Source of the DNA: Rhizomicrobium sp.
GTDB taxonomy: Bacteria > Pseudomonadota > Alphaproteobacteria > Micropepsales > Micropepsaceae
Direction: 5' to 3'
Length of the DNA: 51,851 nt
NCBI GenBank assembly: GCA_031291635.1
Contig: JARLIR010000017.1
Span: 1-51,851 of the forward strand
A model generated the notes under the pieces. That model was not told the origin of the DNA. It did not search any database and was given only the letters and a program-made list of their open reading frames with translations. A program made the translations under genes and the position numbers. Shown piece after piece: positions 34,891-42,679 of the stretch; position 1 is the stretch's first letter, and each line of letters opens with the position of its first letter.

Positions 34891-37800
34891 GTGGGCGCCA
34901 TGAAAGCGACAGCCGAAAAGACTTCGACGGCCGCGACGCATGCGCAGACGGCGAAGCAGCCCTTTGTCACGCCAGCAGGCGGCGGTGGCTTCATCCCGCG
35001 CGTCCAGACCAAAATGACGGTCAACAAGCCCGGCGACAAATTCGAACAGGAAGCAGACCACACCGCCGACAAAGTCATGCGCATGCCCACCCCGGCTGCG
35101 GCTGGCGAGAAGCTGCAACGGGCACCCGAAGACAAGGTGCAGCGGCGGGAAGAAGAGAAAATCCTTCGCGCGGTTGCACCGGACGGCGAAATCCGCAAAG
35201 CCCCCGCCGCGGAGCCGAAGATTCAGCGCCGGGAAGAAGAAAGTATCCTCCGCGCCGCCGCTTCCGAAGACAAACTGCAGAAAACCGAAGAGCCGAAGCT
35301 CCAGAAGGCCGAGAGCCCTCACCGTGCCGAAGAGATGATCTTGCGTGCCACGGACGATAAGCTTCAGAAGGCCGCGCAGCCCGATGACAAGATTCAAAAG
35401 GCTGCTCAAACCGACGAGAAACTGCAAAAGGCAGCCCAGCCCGGCGACAAGATTCAGAAGGCCGACGATCAAAAACTGCAAAAAGCCCCTGGCGGCGAAA
35501 AAGAAATCCAGCGTGACGCCGCAGCCGGAGGCGGCGCAACGGCGAGCGGCGGCGCAGCGGCGGGCGGTGCCGCTGTGTCCGGCAATGTACAATCTGCCAT
35601 CCATGGCAAGACGACGGGTGGAGAGCCGCTGGGCGCGGACGTTCGTGGCCACCTTGAGCCACGCTTCAACGCCGATTTCAGCACCGTGCGCGTCCACCAC
35701 GATGCCGAAGCGGCGAGTCTGAGCAACCATCTCAGCGCCCGCGCCTTCACCTATCAGAACCACATCTTCTTCTCGCGCGACCAGTACCAGCCGGGTACGA
35801 GCGAAGGCAAGCATCTGCTCGCTCATGAGCTGACGCATACTATTCAGCAAGGCCATTCGATCCAGAGAGCACCACAAGTCTCAACCACAGCAGCGACGCC
35901 CACGGTGCAGCGGCTGGGCGTCCAGGATGCTTTGGATAAATTCGCCGAATGGGCCTACGCCATTCCGGGCTTCCGGCTCTTGACCCTGATCATCGGCATC
36001 AATCCCATCAACATGCGCTCGGCCGACCGTAACGCGGCCAACATCCTGCGCGGCCTCATCGAGTTGATGCCCGGCGGAGCCTTCATCACCCAGGCACTCG
36101 ACAATCACGGCATTATCAACAAGGCCGCTTCCTGGGTGGAAGCAAAGCTCGCCCAGCTTGGCGATATCGGCGGCGGGCTCAGCGCAGCCCTCAAGAGTTT
36201 CATGGATTCCCTCAGCTGGACCGACATTTTCGACCTCGGCGGCGTGTGGGAGCGGGCCAAGAAAATCTTCACCGAGCCCATCAGCCGCTTGATCGATTTC
36301 GCGGCCTCCACGGCCATGGAGCTGCTCAAGATCGTCAAGGATGCCATCCTCAAGCCCCTTGCTGCACTGGCCCAAGGCACCCGCGGCTACGATCTGCTTT
36401 GCGTCCTTCTGGGCGAGGATCCGGTCTCCGGCGAGGCCAAGCCGCCGACCGCCGAAAATCTGCTCGGCGGCTTCATGAAGCTGATTGGTCAAGAGGAGAT
36501 CTGGCAGAACATCAAAAAAGGCAATGCCATTGCCCGCGCTTACGCCTGGTTCCAGAATGCGCTTGGCGGCTTGAAGGCCATGGCCCGCGCCATCCCGCAA
36601 AAGATCGTCGCCACAATCAATTCCCTGACCTTCCAGGATGTGATCACAGTCGCGGGCGCCTTTGGTAAAATTCTCGGCACTTTCGCAAACATCGCCGGCG
36701 ATTTCCTCTCTTGGGGTCTGTCGACGATTTGGGATTTGCTCAAGATCATCTTCGACGTCGTCAAGCCCGGCCTCATGGGTTACATCCAGCGAACCGGTGC
36801 GGCGCTGAAAAGTATCCTGAAGAACCCGATGCCGTTCCTCGGCAATCTGATCAATGCCGCCAAACTCGGCTTCACCAATTTCGCGGCCAACATCGGCGAG
36901 CACCTAAAGGCTGGCCTTATCGATTGGCTCACCGGATCGTTGGAGGGCGTCTATATCCCAAGGGCGCTCAGCCTGATGGAACTCGGCAAATTCGCCCTCA
37001 GCGTGCTCGGCATAACCTGGGCACAAATTCGCGGCAAATTCGTCGCCGCGCTGGGTCCGAATGGCGAGAAGATCATGAAAGGGCTCGAGCTTGCCTTCGA
37101 TGTTGTCAAGGCACTGGTAACGGGTGGGCCAGCGGCGGTCTGGGAACTGATCAAAGAGAAACTTTCCGAGCTCAAGGATCAAGTCGTCAGTGGCATTATC
37201 TCCTTCGTCACCGACACCATCGTGAAGAAGGCGATCCCCAAATTGATCGGGATGTTCATTCCTGGTGCGGGCTTCATCCCGGCCATCATCTCCATCTACG
37301 ACACCATCATGGTGTTCGTGGAAAAGATCTCGAAGATCATCCAGGTGGTGACGGCGTTCATCGATTCGATCGTCGCCATCGCTTCGGGCGATATCTCGGC
37401 GGCTGCCAATCGCGTCGAAAGCATTCTCTCCGGTCTGTTGTCGCTCGCTATCAGCTTCCTGGCGGGCTTCCTCGGCCTGGGCAAGGTCACGGACAAGATC
37501 ATGGCCGTAGTGCAAAAGGTTCGCGCCAAAGTCGACGCGGCCATCGGCGCGGCCGTCAATTGGGTTGTGGGCAAAGCCAAGGCGCTGTTCGCGAGCCTGT
37601 TCGGAAAGAAAGACGACAACGCGGGTAACACTGGCGACGTGCGCGATGCCGCTGGTGCGGCATTGGCAGAGCGGCTCGGTGCCGAAACAACGCCTGAACA
37701 GGCTGAGGCTGCCGCTCAAGCCGTGACTTCGCAATTGCAAGCGCAAGGCCTGAAGCGTGTCTATTTGGGTCCGGAAAATGCCGAAGGCGACCGCGAAGTT

Positions 37801-38352
37801 TTCGCTGAGGCAAGCCCCCCGAAACGTATCAAGACCCTCGCGCGGAAGAGGGTCATTGTGGCTATTCAAGCTTCTGTCACCGTGACTGGCGAACCAGTTC
37901 TGGTGGGAATGGGAGGCGCCAGCTTCAGCAGATTTGACAAAGAACGCGCGGAAGCGATGGGAGGTTCGGGACGCGCGGCACTACTTCCAGAGGTCGAGCA
38001 ACCGCCGAGAACTGCAGCACGGCGAGGCAGCCAGCCGTCATCGGGTCTAATCCTTGAGCCGGATGCGGGCTCACGGCAACTCGAAGTCGTGGCCTGGAAT
38101 ACCAGCGCGCCAGAGAAAGAGCATAACACGTCCCACGCCGAGCGGCAGTTCATCAACTGGTTCGATGGACGAGGCGGGCCATGGAAACAGCGGGTAAGAT
38201 CAGTCCAGGTTCTCGTCTTCGGTCGGGATATCTGTCCCATTTGCGAAGCCGATATCAACAATTTCAAAGGTCGCTATCCGCAGATCAATCCAAACACTTT
38301 CGTGCGCGGAGACGGAGGCGGCACGGGGAGTAAACTCGATGTCAAGCCCTAG
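34891..38352 (+). CDS. DUF4157 eCIS effector with C-terminal deaminase-like toxin domain
   Basis: The 1153-residue protein is probably the payload. After a basic N-terminus comes a repeated QKA/QRREEE linker (about residues 80-210), then a DUF4157 eCIS core domain (243-320: LEPRFNADFSTVRVHHDAEA, AFTYQNHIFFSRDQYQPG, and HELTH at 312-316, a zincin-like motif). A long helical, partly hydrophobic section follows. The last 75 residues carry NTSHAERQFINWF with His1082/Glu1084 and CPIC at 1115-1118, the zinc-site pattern (HxE then CxxC) of nucleic-acid deaminase toxins. The GTG at 34891 has GGGAGGA 6 bases upstream and is preferred over ATG 34900. No immunity gene is visible. DUF4157 is firm; the deaminase call is good but fold-level only. 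Confidence 0.85.
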   Translation: MGAMKATAEKTSTAATHAQTAKQPFVTPAGGGGFIPRVQTKMTVNKPGDKFEQEADHTADKVMRMPTPAAAGEKLQRAPEDKVQRREEEKILRAVAPDGEIRKAPAAEPKIQRREEESILRAAASEDKLQKTEEPKLQKAESPHRAEEMILRATDDKLQKAAQPDDKIQKAAQTDEKLQKAAQPGDKIQKADDQKLQKAPGGEKEIQRDAAAGGGATASGGAAAGGAAVSGNVQSAIHGKTTGGEPLGADVRGHLEPRFNADFSTVRVHHDAEAASLSNHLSARAFTYQNHIFFSRDQYQPGTSEGKHLLAHELTHTIQQGHSIQRAPQVSTTAATPTVQRLGVQDALDKFAEWAYAIPGFRLLTLIIGINPINMRSADRNAANILRGLIELMPGGAFITQALDNHGIINKAASWVEAKLAQLGDIGGGLSAALKSFMDSLSWTDIFDLGGVWERAKKIFTEPISRLIDFAASTAMELLKIVKDAILKPLAALAQGTRGYDLLCVLLGEDPVSGEAKPPTAENLLGGFMKLIGQEEIWQNIKKGNAIARAYAWFQNALGGLKAMARAIPQKIVATINSLTFQDVITVAGAFGKILGTFANIAGDFLSWGLSTIWDLLKIIFDVVKPGLMGYIQRTGAALKSILKNPMPFLGNLINAAKLGFTNFAANIGEHLKAGLIDWLTGSLEGVYIPRALSLMELGKFALSVLGITWAQIRGKFVAALGPNGEKIMKGLELAFDVVKALVTGGPAAVWELIKEKLSELKDQVVSGIISFVTDTIVKKAIPKLIGMFIPGAGFIPAIISIYDTIMVFVEKISKIIQVVTAFIDSIVAIASGDISAAANRVESILSGLLSLAISFLAGFLGLGKVTDKIMAVVQKVRAKVDAAIGAAVNWVVGKAKALFASLFGKKDDNAGNTGDVRDAAGAALAERLGAETTPEQAEAAAQAVTSQLQAQGLKRVYLGPENAEGDREVFAEASPPKRIKTLARKRVIVAIQASVTVTGEPVLVGMGGASFSRFDKERAEAMGGSGRAALLPEVEQPPRTAARRGSQPSSGLILEPDAGSRQLEVVAWNTSAPEKEHNTSHAERQFINWFDGRGGPWKQRVRSVQVLVFGRDICPICEADINNFKGRYPQINPNTFVRGDGGGTGSKLDVKP
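35131..35510 (+). repeat. Short tandem coding repeats in the effector linker
   Basis: The linker encodes about ten irregular units built on (K/E)(L/I)QKA and (V/I)QRREEE, such as DDKLQKAAQPDDKIQKAAQT and KIQRREEESILRAAA. The DNA shows matching near-repeats of gacaaGATTCAaaaGgc type. Similar low-complexity QR/QK linkers occur before DUF4157 domains; they may be a flexible packaging segment. Confidence 0.8.
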
Positions 38353-38438
38353 CATGGCTCTGTGTCGCCCCAGATTTCATATGCCGCACAGCAGTCCCTG
38401 CGTTGTGCTTAGGTCATCTGGACAACAGTGGTGAGCAG

Positions 38439-39764
38439 GTGAGTGTGGATTCCAACAATATCCGAGCAGCGCTAGATTGGATATCCGATCTCGTTTTGGC
38501 GCGCCTCGAAATATATTTCCGCAAGTCGGAGTTCTTCGAGCCGGTCCCATTCGCATATTTCGACGATGAGAGTTGGCTGGGGCTCTTTATTCGTCAGCAC
38601 AAACCGAGACTCGAGGAAATAGCCGTTCTGCTGCTGGGGCTGGCACCACATTTTCGCCCTGGCATTTTCGATCAGCTGATCGCAAAGGTCGTGCCCGAGG
38701 GCGATGATCTGCCCGTCTTCGGCGGGGTACGTGGCAGTAGTCATCGCGGCATCCTGCCGACGGGAGAAACGGCTCTGTTCCTTCTCGCCGGCGAAGAGCT
38801 CGAAAGGCGTTTTGCAGTTCAGGCACTCTTTGCCAACGACCACTGGTTCCGTCGCAAACATATCCTGTGGCTGGAGCCGGTACGCGAGGGCGAACCGGTG
38901 ATGAGTGGGCGCCTCATCATCGATCCCGAGATTGTAGAGGAAATCCTCTCCGGCAAGATCGGACACCCGGCTTTCAGCCTCGACTTTCCTGCGGAATATA
39001 TTGAGACCGCAATGGCATGGGACGACCTCGTGCTCAACCCCGCGACACGCGGACCGATCGGTGAGATCGAAAACTGGATCAAATACAACGACACGTTGCT
39101 CAACGATTGGGACATGAGGAAGCGGATCAAGCCTGGCTATCGCGCGCTATTCTATGGGCCGCCCGGCACAGGCAAAACCCTGACCGCAACACTGCTCGGC
39201 AAATATACCGGAAAGGATGTGTTCCGCGTCGATCTCTCCCGCGTCGTGTCCAAATATATTGGCGAGACCGAGAAGAACCTGTCGCGACTGTTCGACAAGG
39301 CGGAGAACAAAAACTGGATTCTGTTCTTCGACGAAGCCGACGCTTTATTCGGCAAGCGTACCGACGTCCGGGATGCGCACGACAAATACGCCAATCAGGA
39401 AGTCGCCTATCTGCTGCAACGGATCGAGATTTACAGCGGACTCGTGATCCTGGCCTCAAACCAACGCGCCAACATCGACGACGCCTTCGTGCGGCGGCTG
39501 CAAGCTATCATCCCTTTCCCCATACCCCGCCCCGAAGAACGTTACGAAATCTGGCGCCGGACCATTCCTTCGCAGATGGCGCTCGCCGCCGACGTCGACT
39601 TGCACCATATCGCGGCGCGCCACGAGTTGACCGGCGCCGGCATTCTCAACGTGACGCATTTCTGCGCCATCGAAGCCATCGCAAAACAGATGCAACAGGT
39701 AAATTTAAGGACCCTGGAGGACGCGATCAGACGGGAATACATCAAGGAAGGAAAGGTCATGTAG
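38439..39764 (+). CDS. eCIS AAA+ ATPase (Afp15-like)
   Basis: The 441-residue protein has an N-terminal adaptor region and an AAA+ module: Walker A GPPGTGKT near residue 240, a KYIGETEKNLSRLF segment near 270, Walker B ILFFDEADALF near 292, sensor-1 VILASNQ near 332 and arginine finger FVRRLQAIIPFPIPRPEER near 345. It is the ATPase found in nearly all eCIS loci and is needed for particle assembly or loading. The frame opens at a TTG (38403); I chose the GTG at 38439, with a second GTG at 38445 also possible. It ends the injection-system operon and has all catalytic residues. Confidence 0.93.
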   Translation: MSVDSNNIRAALDWISDLVLARLEIYFRKSEFFEPVPFAYFDDESWLGLFIRQHKPRLEEIAVLLLGLAPHFRPGIFDQLIAKVVPEGDDLPVFGGVRGSSHRGILPTGETALFLLAGEELERRFAVQALFANDHWFRRKHILWLEPVREGEPVMSGRLIIDPEIVEEILSGKIGHPAFSLDFPAEYIETAMAWDDLVLNPATRGPIGEIENWIKYNDTLLNDWDMRKRIKPGYRALFYGPPGTGKTLTATLLGKYTGKDVFRVDLSRVVSKYIGETEKNLSRLFDKAENKNWILFFDEADALFGKRTDVRDAHDKYANQEVAYLLQRIEIYSGLVILASNQRANIDDAFVRRLQAIIPFPIPRPEERYEIWRRTIPSQMALAADVDLHHIAARHELTGAGILNVTHFCAIEAIAKQMQQVNLRTLEDAIRREYIKEGKVM

Positions 39765-39880
39765 ACGATTGGAAACCGCCCGGCCTCTGCAGCATATGAC
39801 CTGAGCCCCTGAACGTCCTTAATAATTGGTAGAGTCGGGCACTTGGTGAACTTGCCCCCAACCTTGGACTACCGCGCTGG

Positions 39881-40500
39881 CTAACATCCAGGCCATGCGC
39901 TCAGGACGGGCCGCGAGAAGTCGAGCACGACACCCCGGCGATACGCCCATAGATCAAGATCCTTCGAGATGAACTCAGGCCCCTGATCGACCCGGATCGT
40001 TCGGGGATAGCTAACGTCCTTGCAAACACGTTCGAGGATATCGGCCACGGTCGCGCCACGCCAGTTGAACCGAGCCTCGATCACCGGCGAGTAACGCGTG
40101 AACGCATCACCCCTCGTCAGCACCCGAGTTTTGCGGCCATCAAAAAAGTTGGTCGTGAACAAAGTCCATTGCCCTGACATCGTTCCGGTGAGCCGGTTCC
40201 TGGCGATCCCGCAGTATCGCCTTGACCTTCCGCCTCGGTGATTTACTCCGCAATTGCAGGCCCATTTCGCGATCGAGGCGGTTCACCAGCTTGACGTTAA
40301 CCGGCCAGCCTTCTCGCCGCAGCAACACATGAACACGCCGATAGCCGTACCGCACACGTGTCTCGGCAATCTCCCGAATACGCTTGCGCAGGATAGACTG
40401 ATTGGCTCGCTTGGTGCGGTAGTGGGAGGAAGACTCCGGTCGCGAAGCCGACAAGCTCGGAATTGTGCTTGGAGCCTCGAATTGGCCCCCAATTGGTCCA
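39881..40500 (-). pseudogene. Decayed IS3-family (IS407-like) transposase OrfB
   Basis: Two reading frames together give a transposase remnant: RIREIAETRVRYGYRRVHVL and LLRREGWPVNVKLVNRLDRE in one frame (to about 40140), then DGRKTRVLT, DAFTRYSPVIEARFNWRGAT and IRVDQGPEFISKDLDLWAYR in the next. This is the IS407-group DDE integrase core with a frameshift near 40160. The first two Asp residues are present, but the C-terminal part with the catalytic Glu is missing and the frame ends RPVLSAWPGC. No OrfA and no clear terminal inverted repeats are seen. It lies between the eCIS ATPase and the island end. Confidence 0.85.
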
Positions 40501-40579
40501 CGAGCGGTTAAAGACGACGTCTGAACTGGTCTGTTTGGGGTGGGGTTTTAGTGTATTTTTATCAGCAACTTCAACAACT

Positions 40580-40599
40580 TGGTGCCAGAACAGGACTCA
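40580..40599 (+). repeat. Distal attachment-site copy (tRNA-Leu 3' end)
   Basis: TGGTGCCAGAACAGGACTCA nearly repeats TGGTGCCCAGAACAGGACTCG at 51711-51731, the 3' end of tRNA-Leu on the complementary strand. One C is missing and the last base differs; the rest matches in the same orientation. This is the expected footprint at the far end of a tRNA-integrated island. Confidence 0.75.
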
Positions 40600-41029
40600 T
40601 TATGTGCATTTTTGCTGGTTTTTTTCATCCTGTCCGCGTTTCATCCGTGCTTATTATGCGAAAGGGCCGTTCCAAATGGCAATGTTAGTTCCTATTCCGG
40701 GCGCTCACATCACGTTCGCGATGAGATACTCAGAGGCAGACCAACATCGCCTCAGCGTTTTGGATATGTATCAAATGCGAAACCCATTTGGGGTACCTCG
40801 CGAGGCGCCGCGCTATCGACGCTGCTATCCGAGATTAAGCACCAACCAAGATCCGATTAATACTGGATACAACGAAGTGTCGTAAAATGGCAGGTTGAAC
40901 AGCTGGCTGACGCGCCGGTAGCAAAAGCTTCCGAACCGATTTATAGGTTCACGATTCGGTGCTTTACCAGCCACGTTCGCTTCGCGTTGGTCTCTTAAGC
41001 CGAGTATTTTCTGGATCGCTCGAACAAAC
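40600..41029. other. Gap at the left end of the island, no gene seen
   Basis: The 430 bases between the distal attachment repeat and the CHAT gene stop are AT-richer than the neighbourhood. Open frames here lack ribosome sites and recognisable motifs, so I treat them as chance. I see no tRNA fragment beyond the attachment repeat and no strong terminator after the CHAT gene. Confidence 0.5.
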
Positions 41030-42679
41030 TTACTGTGTATCACCGACCAATATAAAAGCTCCCCAACGACTCGGTTCTTGTTGATTGGGACGAGCTTTTA
41101 GCGCGAGAACGGCCGTCTGGAAGGCAAGTGCGCGCCCATCCTGCGGTGCTTGTGCCAACGCCGCAAAAGTGTCGGCCATCAGAATTTTCGGCACATCGTC
41201 AAACACCCGCCAATGAGATACGAGCATCGTCCTGGCTCCCGCAAAGAAGAATGCGCGCGCAAGGCCGGCCAAACCGTCAGCATTGAGGTCATCGCCGGTA
41301 CGCGCAGTATTACAGGCTGAAAGCACAACGAAGTCTGCAGAGAGCTTGAGCGCGGCCACTTCAGAACCAGTGAGCAATCCATCATCTGCCTCGGTGGCTT
41401 TCTCCGGCGGGGTCATCACCAGCCCCGGTTCGCCTCCGCCGGTTCCTTCATTGCCCATCAAAGCATGTGTGGCGAAAACGAGAATGCGCGCATTGCGCAC
41501 GGGCGCGCTCTGCTTAACATTGGTTTCGGTGGCAGCGCTTTCCAGCAGCAATGTTTCAGGGCCACTGTGGAATAGTGCGGAGAGGCGCTCTAATTCCTCG
41601 CGTGTGCCACGCAGGGGCGGCAGGCGGCGCAAATTCTCCGGGATCGCGAGCCCGTCACGGACATAATTAATCCGGGTACTGGCATCGCGACGTTCCTCGC
41701 CGGTCGCTTCACCCTCCAGTTTCGGATCGCCAACACCGGCAAAGGCCAGTGTGCCTGTGCTGCGACCGCTCTGGGCGACAAGGCGATGGCAGCCGGAATA
41801 GTGCTGGGCTGTATCTCGCGGCATGTAACAACGTAAGCTGATCAGACTTGATACCGCAGGCAGCGTCAACATAGCATAGTCGTCGACCAGCCAGCCTCCG
41901 TTACCAGGCACGTCTGTGTCCGGAGGGACTGTGCGAAGAACTTCTAATGGTAGCGACTGCAAAGCCCCTGCTGTCAGCACGAAGATGGTCTTGCTACCCT
42001 TGAATGTGTCTTTTGCAGGAGCGACGAATTCGCGGTAAAGGTCATAGGCCGCCTGACGATCGAAGGTGGCCGCCGTTTTTTTGTCCTTACAGAGTTCGGC
42101 GTCGAGGTTGCAGCGCAGCTTTGCGACGCGATTCGCTACGTCTGTTGCGGTCAGTGCCGAACGCTGCCATTCGAAGCGTTCATGGGTCAGTGCAAAAGTG
42201 TAGGTAGCAAACTCCGTCGGCACGATCAGCAGCATGCCTTCACCCGGATTGAGAATGGCACGAACATCGGCCGAGGAAATCGGCCGAGGGCTGGTCAATT
42301 CGGCGTAGGCCGGAAATACGTCGACCAGGCGTTGACGGAAGCGTTCCAGGGCGTTTTGGTTCGCATCGATTTGGATTTGCACGGCTTTGCGCCGCGCTTC
42401 GGCTTCCGGCGTCGGATCGTCGGCCAGCCGGTCGAGCTGACGTCGTAAGGCCTCACCGTCACTCAAAAGAGTGTTGCCTTCGGCTGCCATGGCGGCCAAT
42501 GGGCCACTACTTCCTGACAGCTGTGCCCCGACATTGGTCAAGGCGTCGGCGGCAGCCGACACCAGAACACCCTGCGCCGCGCCGAAGCCTTCTTCCTTGA
42601 GATCGTGCGAGGGACCGGCAGCCCATGCCGTTGGCATGAACATCGCGGCCGCCAGGGCCGCCTGCCAAAGCTTAATCAT
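41030..42679 (-). CDS. Exported CHAT-domain peptidase
   Basis: The 549-residue protein has a short signal peptide (AALAAAMFMPTAWAAG) and a C-terminal CHAT domain, the caspase-like clan-CD peptidase. The catalytic pair is visible: His405 in VFATHALMGN and Cys456 in VVLSACNTAR, followed by GLARAFFFAGARTMLVSHW. Residues 60-125 form a charged helical region and 130-300 the N-terminal half of the CHAT fold (EFVAPAKDTFKGSKTIFVLT, LEVLRT). Its ATG overlaps the stop of the upstream TPR gene by 4 bases. It is the last gene of the operon and would act in the periplasm or outside the cell. Substrates are unknown; the TPR proteins are the likely regulators or partners. Confidence 0.92.
   Translation of the reverse strand: MIKLWQAALAAAMFMPTAWAAGPSHDLKEEGFGAAQGVLVSAAADALTNVGAQLSGSSGPLAAMAAEGNTLLSDGEALRRQLDRLADDPTPEAEARRKAVQIQIDANQNALERFRQRLVDVFPAYAELTSPRPISSADVRAILNPGEGMLLIVPTEFATYTFALTHERFEWQRSALTATDVANRVAKLRCNLDAELCKDKKTAATFDRQAAYDLYREFVAPAKDTFKGSKTIFVLTAGALQSLPLEVLRTVPPDTDVPGNGGWLVDDYAMLTLPAVSSLISLRCYMPRDTAQHYSGCHRLVAQSGRSTGTLAFAGVGDPKLEGEATGEERRDASTRINYVRDGLAIPENLRRLPPLRGTREELERLSALFHSGPETLLLESAATETNVKQSAPVRNARILVFATHALMGNEGTGGGEPGLVMTPPEKATEADDGLLTGSEVAALKLSADFVVLSACNTARTGDDLNADGLAGLARAFFFAGARTMLVSHWRVFDDVPKILMADTFAALAQAPQDGRALAFQTAVLALKARPNQQEPSRWGAFILVGDTQ

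Noticed and set aside
35824-35838. HELTH in the effector taken as an active metalloprotease toxin
   Set aside because: This motif is part of the general DUF4157 eCIS core domain; the C-terminal deaminase-like part is the better toxin candidate, though protease activity is not excluded.
34735-35877. Minus-strand frame opposite the effector N-terminus with hydrophobic Leu/Phe repeats
   Set aside because: The repeats are the antisense image of the QKA repeat linker.
40463-40885. 140-codon plus-strand frame at the island edge
   Set aside because: It spans the IS remnant border and the attachment site, has no ribosome site or domain, and looks like chance.
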